64,000 bases of DNA from Selaginella moellendorffii (Eukaryota; Streptophyta; Lycopodiopsida; Selaginellales; Selaginellaceae), in the NCBI RefSeq assembly GCF_000143415.4, contig NW_003314358.1:188114-252113 (forward strand), read 5' to 3'. The notes under the pieces were generated by a model, which saw nothing but the letters and a program-made list of their open reading frames with translations, did not search any database and had not been told where the DNA came from. The position numbers and the translations under genes are program-made. Below, in pieces: positions 19,205-30,472 of this stretch (positions are counted from its first letter, which is position 1; each line of letters starts with the position of its first letter).

Positions 19205-19637
19205 GCTTATAATGGCGTGTGCCCTCATGCCATTTACTTGATCACCAAATACCTTTTTCCCTTTGCACTAGTATATCTTAATACCGGTCTGAGAAATAGA
19301 ATGGCATGTGCCCTCAGGCCTTTTACTAAATCACCTTTGAAAGAAATGCAAGCCTCTATGTCGTAAAAAAAAGGTACTAGAGAAATTCCTTAATAATATG
19401 AATGTTATTTAGTTTCATGAAAATTTCAAGGGTCAAATGAGTTAAATGACTTCTCCAGACTAGCAATGCCTCTTGCTACACCTTCACAATTAGATTCGTT
19501 AGAAAAAGATAACATTGAATAATATCTAAATGTTCTCACCATTAAGTTATATGTCTGGCTAATAGGAATGACGTTCATCTTGGAAAGCTCACCACACGCT
19601 CAATGAATAAACAAATAGTGTGTGCGCGCATGCTATC

Positions 19638-20459
19638 GCTCTTCTTTAGCTTCAGATTCGGCTTGTTCACCTTGACAATGAGATTTATTATACAACCAGA
19701 TGGACTCAGTCTGGACATAAAGTCACCGCGCTAGTCACCATGCCCCAGATATGTCTAGCCCCTGGACAAAAAACATATAATTTCATGTCATTTTCAAATA
19801 CTTGAAAATTTGTACCTAGTCCCATTTTACTGAATAAATCCCACTTTAACGAAATAGAGCTTATTCCAAGAATGGTAGGTAACAATCACTATAAAGTGAT
19901 TGAATTAATAGTATATGTCAACCTTAGTATTTTTACAAAACAAATCTTGTCAAACATGAGGATTAATAGTAAGAGTACAAGGAGTTGCACCATGCATTAT
20001 GAATACCACTATCAATTAAGTCTAATTTGTCAATTGCAACTGTAACATTAAGTAATTGTATTAATTACTACTTCAAAGTTCAAATAGGAGGAAAAAGCTA
20101 CTGTAAAAGAAAAATGTATTGTTCTACCATGAAGATGAACAAAAAGAAAATGAAAGGGAAAGAGAAAAAATGAAAAAGTTATAAGAACAAGAGAAATTTA
20201 GACAATGCAAAAAACATAAAAAAAACAAATCTAAACACTCTTTAACGATAATCAAAATTATCTCTCACTTCCATAAAAATATTTATATTTAATTAGCTCA
20301 AAAACCATAACTTATAAGTGGTTGGAATTGAAATTAATATAAAATCCCACTATGCTATATGGCATCACTAGACCTCACAAATATAAATATCATCTTGCTA
20401 TTTATCTTTTTTTTAATATTATGTTTTAGTTTCACCTTGTGAGGTCCAAGGATACATCT
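19638..20459. other. AT-rich gap, no gene seen
   Basis: No supported reading frame, RNA gene or element end. It lies between the palindrome block and the Gypsy fragment. Confidence 0.5.
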
Positions 20460-21098
20460 ACTATACCATATATTAATATTAGTGTAATGAGATTTTAGTA
20501 GCTGTCAAATTGGTTTTAATCTGAACCACTTGCTTTTATATATAAGCTAAAGTTTTTGGGTTAATTGATACATATTTTTATATTTCATTTCTATATTCTA
20601 TGCACTCATATTAGTGGAGGTGAAAGGCATTTTTGATTGTCCCTAAGAAGTGTTTGGATTTAGGATTTTGTTTTAGATCTAGCTTTTGCATCATCTAGAT
20701 CTCCCTTTCCTTATAACTTTTTTAACTTCTACTCTTTTTTTTTTTCTTTTCGTTCATCTTCATGGTAGAGCAATAGTCTTTTCCTTTGACTCTGGAGTAA
20801 TAATTAATGTATTTACTCGATGCTATATGGTTATAATTAAACAATCAAACTCAATTGATAACAGCATTATGGTGTGTAATATAGCTCCTCTTGCTTTTGT
20901 TGCCAATCCTTGCATCCGACTAGAGTTCTTTTGCAGGAGTCCTAGGTATGATATTTACTATTGGTTTGATCACTTTACGGTGATTGTAACATATCATTCT
21001 TGGGATGATACTTGGCATTTGCATGAATTTCCCACATGTCTCCAAGGGGTGGCATTGCAATGGTACAATGGTTCAGGTGTAGCCATTCATGAGGATTG
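20460..21098 (+). mobile_element. Ty3/Gypsy remnant, LTR end plus gag
   Basis: The stretch is colinear with 59450-60116. It includes an LTR-like AT-rich segment and a gag-like frame with FDHFTVIVTYHSWDDTW and LQGVALQWYNGSG, the Gypsy Gag pattern of F..........W....L.G.A..WY. The frame stops at 21098 because a family A LTR was inserted, and it resumes at 30135 (ILTDIFKYTFRLTND). There are many differences from the 60-kb copy, so it is old. Confidence 0.7.
21094..21098. other. Target-site duplication GATTG (left copy)
   Basis: GATTG directly precedes the family A LTR start at 21099 and recurs at 30130-30134 directly after its end. The paralogous Gypsy copy has a single GATTG at 60112-60116 with no insertion. 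Confidence 0.85.
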
Positions 21099-21524
21099 TG
21101 TGAGACACAAAATCCTTAGGCCCCAAAGTGGAGCTAGAAGGTGCCACGTGGTAGTGGCCGAAGCGAAAACCAAACGAGCGTAACACGTTTGGACTAAAAG
21201 CTCCGACTTGAAAGGTCGAGAGCGGGAGTGGAACTCCCAACAAAGTGCTCGAGGAATGAGCACGAAGCGAGCCATAAGCGAGGCTCTAAAAAGGGACCCG
21301 AAAGGACCAACACATGACACGTGGAAGTGTCCGAGATGGACCCGAAATGGAGTCTGATATGGAGTCCGAGATGGAGTCCGAGATGAAGTCCGAGGTGGAC
21401 CCGAGATGAACCCGAGATGGACCCGAGATGGAGTCCGAGATGGAGTCCGAGATGGGACCCGAGATGGAGTCCGAGATGGGACTCGAGATGGAGTTCGAGA
21501 TGGACCCGAGATGGAGTCCGAGAT

Positions 21525-22669
21525 TGTCGCGCATGTGACTTCGGGTATCGAAAGTTACCTGTCGACTAGTCCTTACGGACACTCTTACCTTACTGCCACG
21601 ATGGCAGGAGGTCGGTATTGCTGGACCCGTTATCAGTTTCCCACTTGAGCTAGTTGAGAAACTGGTCAATGACCGTGTACTTAGATCGGATAAACATAAG
21701 GTAGGAACCCTATGTGTTTCTTGCTGAGCATACTCGGCCTGGTTTGAGAAACTCCTGTCATTGGCTTGCACTTGCTAGTATCAAGAACCCCCGCGATATT
21801 GAGATTGGTCCCTCAACATCGCTAGATGATAGCTTACCGTGTCTGCCAAACACCCTCGCTATCATGCCCTTTGTGTTAGTCTCATTTCGGTCCCAAATGC
21901 TATTTATGGAAAGTGTCCAGATTTGCTCATTTGGCATATCTACAGAATGTAGAGATCGGCCTGAACACAATGGTGTTTGTCCCGTGTCCAAATTCGCAAT
22001 CTAAGGACATTCCATATTTAGTAAGTTTCGAGTTTGTCCCAGAGACTAACTCCTGATACTAAGGGAGGCTTGGGGTGAAAGCCCAAAGCGTGTGTTCCTC
22101 AAGGGGGGGGGGCTGTGGGGGGTTCCAAATGTATAGTAGGGATAGTGGGTAGGTCGGGTATGGCCGACCAACCTGAGGCATAGTCTAGCTTCCGCTTGCG
22201 TGCCTGTCCTTGTTCTGCGTCCGGCTTGGGCCTAAGCCCAAGTTCCATTCCATGCTAGTTGGTGGAGTACCCATGTCCTCGCGTTAGGCCACCGGTATGC
22301 CGAAATAGCGCCAGACTCCATTTGGCTCCGTTTTGCGTGCTGGTCCTGGCATTGGGATGCTGGTTACTCTAGGACTGTTCCAAGTCGCTCTGGGCTCCTG
22401 TCCCTTCGCTCCTTGGGCTTTATGCTCGGGAGTTGCTCCGTGGTTCGGTTCCGTCACTCCTTGGCTCCATGCTTGGGAGTTTGGCACCATTCCTTTGTTC
22501 AGTGGCCCAAGGCCCTGAACCTCGGGTTCCTATGGACACGTGGCATGGACACGTGGCATGTGACACGTGGCATCTGTCACGTGGCACAAAGAGGGTTTAG
22601 GTTCCGCTTCGTGGTGTTATCCTATGGTAAATCACTATAGGATAAAGGGTCAAAACCACGTGCGCTACA
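21525..22669 (+). repeat. Family B 5' LTR
   Basis: It starts TGTCGCGC and ends GCGCTACA. It carries the motif GGTGAAAGCCCAAAGCG with a G run near 22100, as family A does, and a cluster of ACACGTGGCA words near 22532-22590. Confidence 0.92.
22532..22590 (+). promoter_or_regulatory. G-box (CACGTG) cluster in family B LTR
   Basis: Four closely spaced CACGTGGCA words lie near the 3' end of the LTR, and the same array is at about 28679-28736. CACGTG is the core bound by plant bHLH and bZIP factors, so this could be an enhancer of the element (inference). Confidence 0.5.
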
Positions 22670-22671
22670 TT

Positions 22672-22682
22672 TGGTATCAGAG
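22672..22682 (+). other. Primer-binding site of family B element
   Basis: TGGTATCAGAG begins two bases after the 5' LTR end and is complementary to initiator tRNA-Met. Confidence 0.9.
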
Positions 22683-25600
22683 GATGAGTCTCAGCGAGTA
22701 CTATTCAATGAGATTGGGCAACTAGTCTCATTGCATACGCAGAGATGAAAACGATGATCTGAGTGGGTACACGTTTGGTGCAAAGGGTTCACATTCGTTC
22801 CTTGGGTATGGTTTTGGTTACCTTTTTGTACCTAATAATGGGAGCTTGAGCTTGGGCTCACAAAAGAGATTGAGTTGTTCCGGTTACACGAGTTTACGCT
22901 TGGGCTCGTGAGTGAGGCACATTAGCAACTTAAGGTTACACTTTGAGTTGGCAGGATTAATGTTAGCCTCTCAGTGGTTCCATGAGTTGTTCTAGTGGTT
23001 CCATGAGTTGTTCCATGTACCGTGGGTAAGAGCAAACCTTCCCTGAGTTTGCTATGAGTGGCAAATAGGCTGGTCCGTAGCTATTTAGCACGGCACTAGT
23101 AGATCCTTCCTAGGCATGATTACAAGTGGATCAATCAAGACTGTAGGGATTAGTCTATTGGTTCAAGTACTCATTGCCGTGCTCTCTCATAAACTTTTCT
23201 CGGATTGGACTAAAGGCAGTGCGAAAGCAAGCTTGAGGTTCACTCAGAGATAAGACCGAAAAGAGAGTTGTCAGGGATGAAGGATCAAACACGTAAATCA
23301 TTTTCTCTTCTTGGAGAGATGATTAGCAACGAGGTGTGACTCATTGCCCGTATTCACATTATGCAATCAAGAGTCCCTATCTTGATGCATATTGGAAATG
23401 ATAGTCTTGCAAGTGGTGAGTTGTGGGATGGATAGTGGTGAAACACTATACTATTTTGTCTAGGCTTGCTATTGGAAGACTTGGGTTGCAATGTTCAATT
23501 CTTTTCCGGAGAACCTTGCTATTGCTCCTTGAGTAGCTTGGTGTTGGATTAGTTTTGAGTTTGGTTGGATAGAAAGTGGCATGAGCTTGTCCGTGTTGTG
23601 AACAAAAGTTAGTGGTGTTGAGTGTTGTAAATCTCTATCGGTGGAGTGTGGCATTTATGTTGCATTTTGTCGAATCGAGTTTGCACTTGATACTCACATA
23701 AACCTTTGAAGTAATGACATAGACATTACTCGTGGTGTTGCTCAATTGATGATCAAATCATTGTGATTTCCATATCATATCCATGGGATAATGAGCAATG
23801 TGTTTACGAAGTTGCTTGGTTAAACAATGATCAACCCCAAAGTGGTTGATGGAGAAGCTAGTCTACTTACACGAAGTAGCATTGTAGTAGCTTTGACTGA
23901 GTTCTCATTAGTGGTTCATTATGCTAAGTTTAAGTTGGTTTCTTGTTTCCTTGAGGGTTTGCCCACTAAGGTGTTGGAAAGGGTTATAGCATTCATTTGC
24001 TATAGCTCAGTAGTTGATCCGTTAACACTTGGAGTAGATTGATGGATGGAGAAAGTGTGTAGTTGAAGCATTGACATTGCTAACACTTGTGTTAGTGAAA
24101 GTGGCATTGTTGTTTCAAGTGATGAGGATTTTCCTTAGAGCTTGATTTTCCATGTCATTTTTCTTGTTAGTGTTTTAGCTTCACATTGGATCTTGAAGGT
24201 GGTTGAAGAAGAGTGTTAGTGCAATATGGATATCCGAAGATGTGGTCTTCGTGATCAAGCCTTGGATGTTCCATTTGCATTTCACGGATGTCGGTGTTGG
24301 ATGTCGGAGATATGGGCAAAAAGATGTTCGATGCTTAAGCATACTATGGGTCATGAGAATTGGTGTTGAGGTGAACTTATGTGAAGTTGTTAGTAGAAAG
24401 AAGTTGGTTGAGTCTTGAAAGTTTGTATTTCTGGACTGAGAGTCATTCTTTCTCTAGGATTGGAAGATTTTCCACAAATTTTCTTAGACTTTTCCAATGG
24501 CTGATCTGTTATCACTTTGTCCGAAAACCTTTCCGTTTTCGTAAGCCAGTACAAACTAGTGAAAAGGTTGGAGTTGACCTCGGTTAACTTAGACCTTGGC
24601 AAGTAGTTTGTATGAAGCAGCCCGAAAGGGATGCTGACTTTTGGGGCTAAGGCAATTGAGTTGGATAGAGTCTGGAGTTAGTGTAGAAAAGTGGCCGTTG
24701 CACTTTTCTAGAAAGGTGACCCTTGTGCCTTTCTTTTGTAGCGTTATGCTTGGTGGCAGGTTGCACTTTGCATTTCGTTAGACTCTATGAGAGTAGTGAG
24801 CTCTCACTGATCTTGACTTGGTCTTGGTAGCCTTGCGCCTTGGCTGAGGATGGTGATGTCCAACTTAGTTGTTTGAGTTTGAGATATTAGTACCCATACT
24901 ATAGCCTTGTCTATGAGGAGGTTGTGTACCAACATGAGTCCATCTCGTGGTCTTCACTTGAGTTTCGACTTAGTGTTGATCATGTGTAGCTAGCCTCTTC
25001 AAGGCATACTCGGAGCTGTTGGCTAAATGCATTAGTGAGCTTATTGCGGTTGAGTTGGAGTTGAGTGGTCATTTAGTTTGTGCTTGTCCATGAATGTTTA
25101 TCTCGATCTGGGGTATCACGTTCATGTTGGACAAGTATATGACTCGATGGCATGAGTTTAGTATTTGAGTCTTGTGAAGGCAAGTTGAGGGGTGATTGTT
25201 AGTTGCTTTGCGACTAGTGATTGCTTGTAAACTTTGTCGAAAGACTGTGACACTTGCTTCACTCGATGATGATTTAGTGGTGATGGGTTTGCCTTACCGG
25301 ATGGTGTCGCGGAGGATCGTGTCGTTAGACTTACATGGGTTTTCCATGTTGGCATATCGACTTTATCTTCTGTTGATATCATTTGGTTGCGTTTAGTTCG
25401 TGGTGTTGGATTTCATTGAGTCTTGGATGTGGTGATTCACTCCTTGATGAAGTGTTATCTGTAACTGAGTATTGTTGAAGGATTGGTCTCGGATACTGAG
25501 TAAAGTATCTTTGACCTTGGTTAGCTTGGTTGCTAGAGAGTTTTGAGTGGTGATTCACTTTTGCTTTCTTCTAGCTTTGTTATGGTGTTAATGGCATTGA

Positions 25601-27659
25601 AGTGATGCCTTGTCATTGATATTATTGACGTTGAGATTCAAGTGAGATGAGATGTCTATCTTTAGGATTGATATTGAGTTTCATTAGTCTCAATAGAGAT
25701 AGTGTTGATGATTCGGTTGTAGCTTTGTGTTATTAGCATTCGTGCATTTGCTAGTTAGCAACTGTATTGACGTTCAAACGAGCTGAGTGGCAAGTTTGAG
25801 TTAGTTGTGTTCTAAACGAGATTATTTAGTAGGGGTTGAGCTTTGAGCTTTTCCTTGAAAAGTGATTCAGTCGTGAACTATGCTAACTCTACAAGTGGAA
25901 GAGTTAGTGATTGATATTAGAATGTTTGAATCCTTATTGGATTTGAGTTGGAATATATTGATCATTGATGATTCTTTTTGTGCTTGTTATGAAGTGAGTT
26001 ACGTCTTGCTATGGATGGATTCATGAAGGATCGTTTGGTGATCACTTGTTCAGCATAGCTTCGTTATGCTTAGCTTTTGGATTGATGCAGACATGCTCTT
26101 CATTAGCTTGGCATTATGAAGTTTAGCTTATGGATGTGTTGAGGAGGATATTATGGGTTGTACTATAATTTCTTCTTTCGCATTGAAGTTAGTTCATGCG
26201 AGACTTGTGATCATTGTTAGGAAAGACTTGGCTATAGACTTCTTCGAGCTTTTGGTTCTTTGAGTTTTCATGCTCATTGTTCCATTTGTTAGGAGTTGTT
26301 GGGGGAAGGCATTTTGGCTCATTAGCTTCGATGTTGACATTAGTATTTGCATCTAGCAATCATTGGTGATGATTAATTATCATCTAAGATAGTTGATTAT
26401 CCTTGTCAAGGGTTTTGTTTGGTTGTTGTTGATATAGAATGATTCGCTGCTCTTTGAGATAGTGGATTCTTTCTTAGACGATGATTATGCATCTCTCTAT
26501 TGATAAGATGATTGATGATCTTTTATGGTGGTTAGTTGTTCTCTTTGATGGCTTGTGGCTTTTCGCAATATCACATGTTCTCTGTGATTTGCTCTGGATT
26601 GGTCTCTTGGGTTTGAGACATTAAGTAGGATGTTGCTGACACTTGCTTAGGCAACTTAAGTTCCTTAGTATTATTGGCTGGGATCTATTTAGATTGACTT
26701 CTATGATAGTTGGCATGAATGGGTGTTTGTTAGTCTTACCGCATTCATTTTGTTCTGTTGATTATCGCTTGAGTTAGTTCTGATAGTTTGGGATGTTATT
26801 TCCTTCGGGTGATACATTCGCGAGCATTGTGCTTGTTAGTCAATGATACTTTGTGTCTTTTGAGTTATCTCTAGTAAGTTATTGGCTTACTGTCTACTAT
26901 CTTCGGTAGTTAAGTTTCATCATTGAGTTTACTTGATGATATACTTGCTATTGAATTTTGTTGGATGGTGAATCCTATGTTTACAAATTTTGATGATCTT
27001 GGTGGTTCCTATACTATACTAGTTTATCGGATGATAACTTGCTTAGAATACTTTTGTGTTCTACTCTAAGATTTAATCATTGGTAATTAAGTCTCTAAGA
27101 TATCATTGTCTCTGACTTTGATATTGTCCATCTCTTGATCTTTGAGTTTGGGCCAGTATAGGCAGACTGGCTTCGGCACTTCGTGTGCATGTTGAAATCT
27201 CTAGTCATGGGGTAGCTACTGTCGACTGGTCACATAACCCGCCTCTTTGTCGATGTTCCTTATTCCGTTGAAAGGGCGTGACCGTGTAAACAACTCTACC
27301 TGCCTGTTTACAGTAGTCTATCTAAACCTTACCGACGGGTTTGGTTTCTTTGCTTAGGAGGGTAGGGGCCTCTGGCTTCTCTCTCTATGTTCCTGCGGGC
27401 AGGGCATATCACACTTTTGTAAGCTGGGTGACTCCCAGAGCAGCAGGGGTGGCTGACTCCGTTGGTCATTTCCTTGTCGGCGACGGCCGGAAGGTGTCTG
27501 AGCTGGTAGCGCATCCGCGTTAGACAAAGAGGTTCCCCCTAACTCATTTAAGTTGGTGCATTTCTCACATAGTGTGAGTACCGTGAACTTTTTATGGAGT
27601 TGTTTCCTTGGCGGTATTCTAGACTGGAGTATGCATCGACGAGGACGTCGATCTTCCCT
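22683..27659 (+). mobile_element. Family B internal region, non-coding
   Basis: About 5 kb rich in TTG, GTTGAG and ATTGATG words with stops in all frames. I see no gag, protease, reverse transcriptase or integrase motif. The small ORFs here (for example 23827-24042) look like chance. Confidence 0.7.
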
Positions 27660-27671
27660 AGGGGGGGAGAG
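27660..27671 (+). other. Polypurine tract of family B element
   Basis: AGGGGGGGAGAG lies immediately before the 3' LTR start at 27672, in the expected position for the plus-strand primer. Confidence 0.85.
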
Positions 27672-28816
27672 TGTCGCGCATGTGACTTCGGGTATCGAAA
27701 GTTACCTGTCGACTAGTCCTTACGGACACTCTTACCTTACTGCCACGATGGCAGGAGGTCGGTATTGCTGGACCCGTTATCAGTTTCCCACTTGAGCTAG
27801 TTGAGAAACTGGTCAATGACCGTGTACTTAGATCGGATAAACATAAGGTAGGAACCCTATGTGTTTCTTGCTGAGCATACTCGGCCTGGTTTGAGAAACT
27901 CCTGTCATTGGCTTGCACTTGCTAGTATCAAGAACCCCCGCGATATTGAGATTGGTCCCTCAACATCGCTAGATGATAGCTTACCGTGTCTGCCAAACAC
28001 CCTCGCTATCATGCCCTTTGTGTTAGTCTCATTTCGGTCCCAAATGCTATTTATGGAAAGTGTCCAGATTTGCTCATTTGGCATATCTACAGAATGTAGA
28101 GATCGGCCTGAACACAATGGTGTTTGTCCCGTGTCCAAATTCGCAATCTAAGGACATTCCATATTTAGTAAGTTTCGAGTTTGTCCCAGAGACTAACTCC
28201 TGATACTAAGGGAGGCTTGGGGTGAAAGCCCAAAGCGTGTGTTCCTCAAGGGGGGGGGGCTGTGGGGGGTTCCAAATGTATAGTAGGGATAGTGGGTAGG
28301 TCGGGTATGGCCGACCAACCTGAGGCATAGTCTAGCTTCCGCTTGCGTGCCTGTCCTTGTTCTGCGTCCGGCTTGGGCCTAAGCCCAAGTTCCATTCCAT
28401 GCTAGTTGGTGGAGTACCCATGTCCTCGCGTTAGGCCACTGGTATGCCGAAATAGCGCCAGACTCCGTTTGGCTCCGTTTTGCGTGCTGGTCCTGGCATT
28501 GGGATGCTGGTTACTCTAGGACTGTTCCAAGTCGCTCTGGGCTCCTGTCCCTTCGCTCCTTGGGCTTTATGCTCGGGAGTTGCTCCGTGGTTCGGTTCCG
28601 TCACTCCTTGGCTCCATGCTTGGGAGTTTGGCACCATTCCTTTGTTCAGTGGCCCAAGGCCCTGAACCTCGGGTTCCTATGGACACGTGGCATGGACACG
28701 TGGCATGTGACACGTGGCATCTGTCACGTGGCACAAAGAGGGTTTAGGTTCCGCTTCGTGGTGTTATCCTATGGTAAATCACTATAGGATAAAGGGTCAA
28801 AACCACGTGCGCTACA
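27672..28816 (+). repeat. Family B 3' LTR
   Basis: Same length as the 5' LTR and nearly identical to it. Followed at once by GAGAT, the right target-site duplication. Confidence 0.92.
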
Positions 28817-28821
28817 GAGAT

Positions 28822-29135
28822 GGACCCGAGATGGAGTCCGAGATGGAGTCCGAGATGGGACCCGAGATAGAGTCCGAGATGGGACCCGAGATGGAGTCCG
28901 AGATGGACCCGATATGAAGTCCGAGATGGACCTGAGATGGAGTCTGAGATGGACCCGAGATGGAGTCCGAAGTCGAGACCGAGACCGAGATCGGGACCGA
29001 GACCGAGACCGAGACCGAGATCGGGACCGAGACCGAGACCGAGGCCGAGGCCGAGGCCGAGTCCGAGTCCGAGTCCGAGTCCGAGTCCGAGTCCGAGTCC
29101 GAGTCCGAGTCCGAGTCCGAGTTCGAGTCTGAGAG
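28822..29135 (+). repeat. Minisatellite and GAGTCC/GAGACC hexamer array
   Basis: The array continues the family A LTR minisatellite after the inserted element. From about 28970 it is pure hexamers (GAGACC, GAGGCC, GAGTCC), which produce long artificial Arg-Asp, Ser-Asp or Leu-Gly reading frames. Confidence 0.9.
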
Positions 29136-30134
29136 GGTGAAAGCCCAAAGCGTTCGTCTCCCAGACCCTGGGGGGTTTGGTGAGCTCCAAAAGTATAGTA
29201 GGGGGAGGATTGCAGTGGAGCCAGTTTTGCCAGGAAAGGCCAGTTTGGCCCAGGAAGGCCGGACCCAGTGTTGGGTGATGAGATGCCCACTGTGAAGTCC
29301 AAGACTGGAGTGAACACGGACCGACAAGTGGGGTAGCTTGGTGAAGTGTTCAAGAGCCGGCTCTAGTTCCCCCGGGAGATCGACTGGCCGATGCTCCCAG
29401 TCCAAGTGTGGGTGGCACTACCTACTTGGATACCTGGTGTGGCTCAACGGAACCCCGCTCTAAGCCCATGGCTAGAGCACCCAAAGGTAGAAGGCGAGGA
29501 GAGTACCCAGGTGGCTCGCGTAAGGCCACGGTGTTCCGAAATGTTGTCCCAAAGACCCAGACTGTGGAAAGGAAGCGGAGCAGTCCTCTGGGGTAGTGAC
29601 CAAGGACACAGTCGTGTGGTGAGTAAGTCCCAGAGGACTGTGGGACTTAGTGGTCGGGCCTGTGGGTCTCGATCTAGTGGCAGTGTTGGCAAACACGGCC
29701 AGGGGCAGAAAGGGGACTTAGTGGGGACTGACAAAGGGATATTGGGGAAGGCGATTTCCCTTGTTTATGGGCATCCTAAGGATACTAAGGAGTGGATCTG
29801 AGATGACCACTCACGGATGGTTTGCCTAGTCTTGGATAGCCAAGACTGTGATGCAAGTGGTATTGGACTACCAGTGTGGCAAAGGTGATTGGGCATGGCC
29901 TCAGCGTAACGGGCTGCTATGTCGGTGGTACCTTTGAGTGTCGGTCATGGGATCAAACACGTGGAGCACTTGGACCAAGTGCAAATGTTGAGTGGCATGG
30001 ATGCCATTCTCGGGGCTAGCAAGTCCCAAGTCCTGGATTGGACTTATGGAGGTTGTGAGTGAGACTCCTCCAAGTGGTTGGAGGTGTGGTTAAGTGACTA
30101 AAGTAAAATGGAAAATTTAGTCGCTTACAGATTG

Positions 30135-30360
30135 GAGCATTCTTACAGACATCTTCAAATATACATTTAGACTTACCAACGATTGTGATAATGTCTTTCA
30201 ACAATTGCATCATTTTTATCAAGGGTCATCTCAGTCAATAATGCAAATTTGTGTTGTTTCTAAAGCATCTTGCTTTGTGCAGAGCTAAATATGTCGAAAC
30301 AGATCAAATTGGGAATATTGTGGCTAACACTTTGTCAAAATCTTGTAAGACTTGTGCATG
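30135..30360 (+). mobile_element. Ty3/Gypsy remnant, gag continuation
   Basis: This continues the gag-like segment cut at 21098 and is colinear with 60117-60350. It has several stops and frame changes. The remnant fades out at about 30360, close to the inverted PPR copy. Confidence 0.65.
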
Positions 30361-30472
30361 CACTTGTTCTAGCTACTTTTGATGATGCTCACTCAAGCTA
30401 TGGCAAGGAGAATGGCTGGAATCAAATAATATAATGCTGGCAAAATCAGGAGCCTCACATAAAAATCCTAAA

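Larger units (their letters stand above)
6733..19637. repeat. Dispersed 24-bp interrupted palindrome family
   Basis: About 25 copies of one palindrome occur here and I saw none elsewhere in the window. The left half-site is AATGGCRTG, the centre is W-GGCC-W, and the right half is CAYGCCATT. Copies start near 6733 (half), 7021, 8098, 8173, 9504, 9645, 11135, 12502, 12561, 12638, 13418, 13552, 13712, 13790, 14631, 14702, 15317, 15415, 15485, 17333, 17389, 18803, 19211, 19300 and 19614. They lie in introns, leaders, intergenic DNA and some coding sequence. Differences between copies are mostly G-to-A or C-to-T at the CpG of each arm, as expected if those sites were methylated and decayed. Confidence 0.85.
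21525..28816 (+). mobile_element. Complete young non-autonomous LTR retrotransposon (family B)
   Basis: The 7.3-kb element has LTRs of 1145 bp each (21525-22669 and 27672-28816), TG...CA ends, a tRNA-Met primer site at 22672-22682, a polypurine tract at 27660-27671 and GAGAT target duplications at 21520-21524 and 28817-28821. The two LTRs have equal length, and I found only two differences (22293 C versus 28440 T; 22320 A versus 28467 G), so insertion was recent. The 5.0-kb interior has no reading frame longer than about 90 codons and no recognisable gag or pol. It would therefore depend on proteins from another element, as LARD-type elements do. Confidence 0.92.
21099..30129 (+). mobile_element. 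Solo family A LTR, split by a younger retrotransposon
   Basis: The two parts 21099-21524 and 28822-30129 together form one family A LTR, TGTGAGACAC to CGCTTACA. It is flanked by the 5-bp duplication GATTG and has no internal region of its own, so it is a solo LTR. It was later interrupted inside its minisatellite by the element at 21525-28816. Confidence 0.85.

Noticed and set aside
6733-19637. CRISPR-like array reading of the palindromes
   Set aside because: Spacing is irregular (tens to thousands of bases), copies lie in both coding and intron sequence, and the DNA is plant nuclear. No cas-like gene is present.
22683-27659. Hidden pol gene in the family B interior
   Set aside because: I looked for FGL..AP.TFQ, YxDD and protease DTG motifs in the frames and saw none. 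Stops are dense in all frames.
28769-29405. Overlapping frames of 190-197 codons on the minus strand
   Set aside because: Same minisatellite effect in the interrupted family A LTR; no conserved non-repeat domain.
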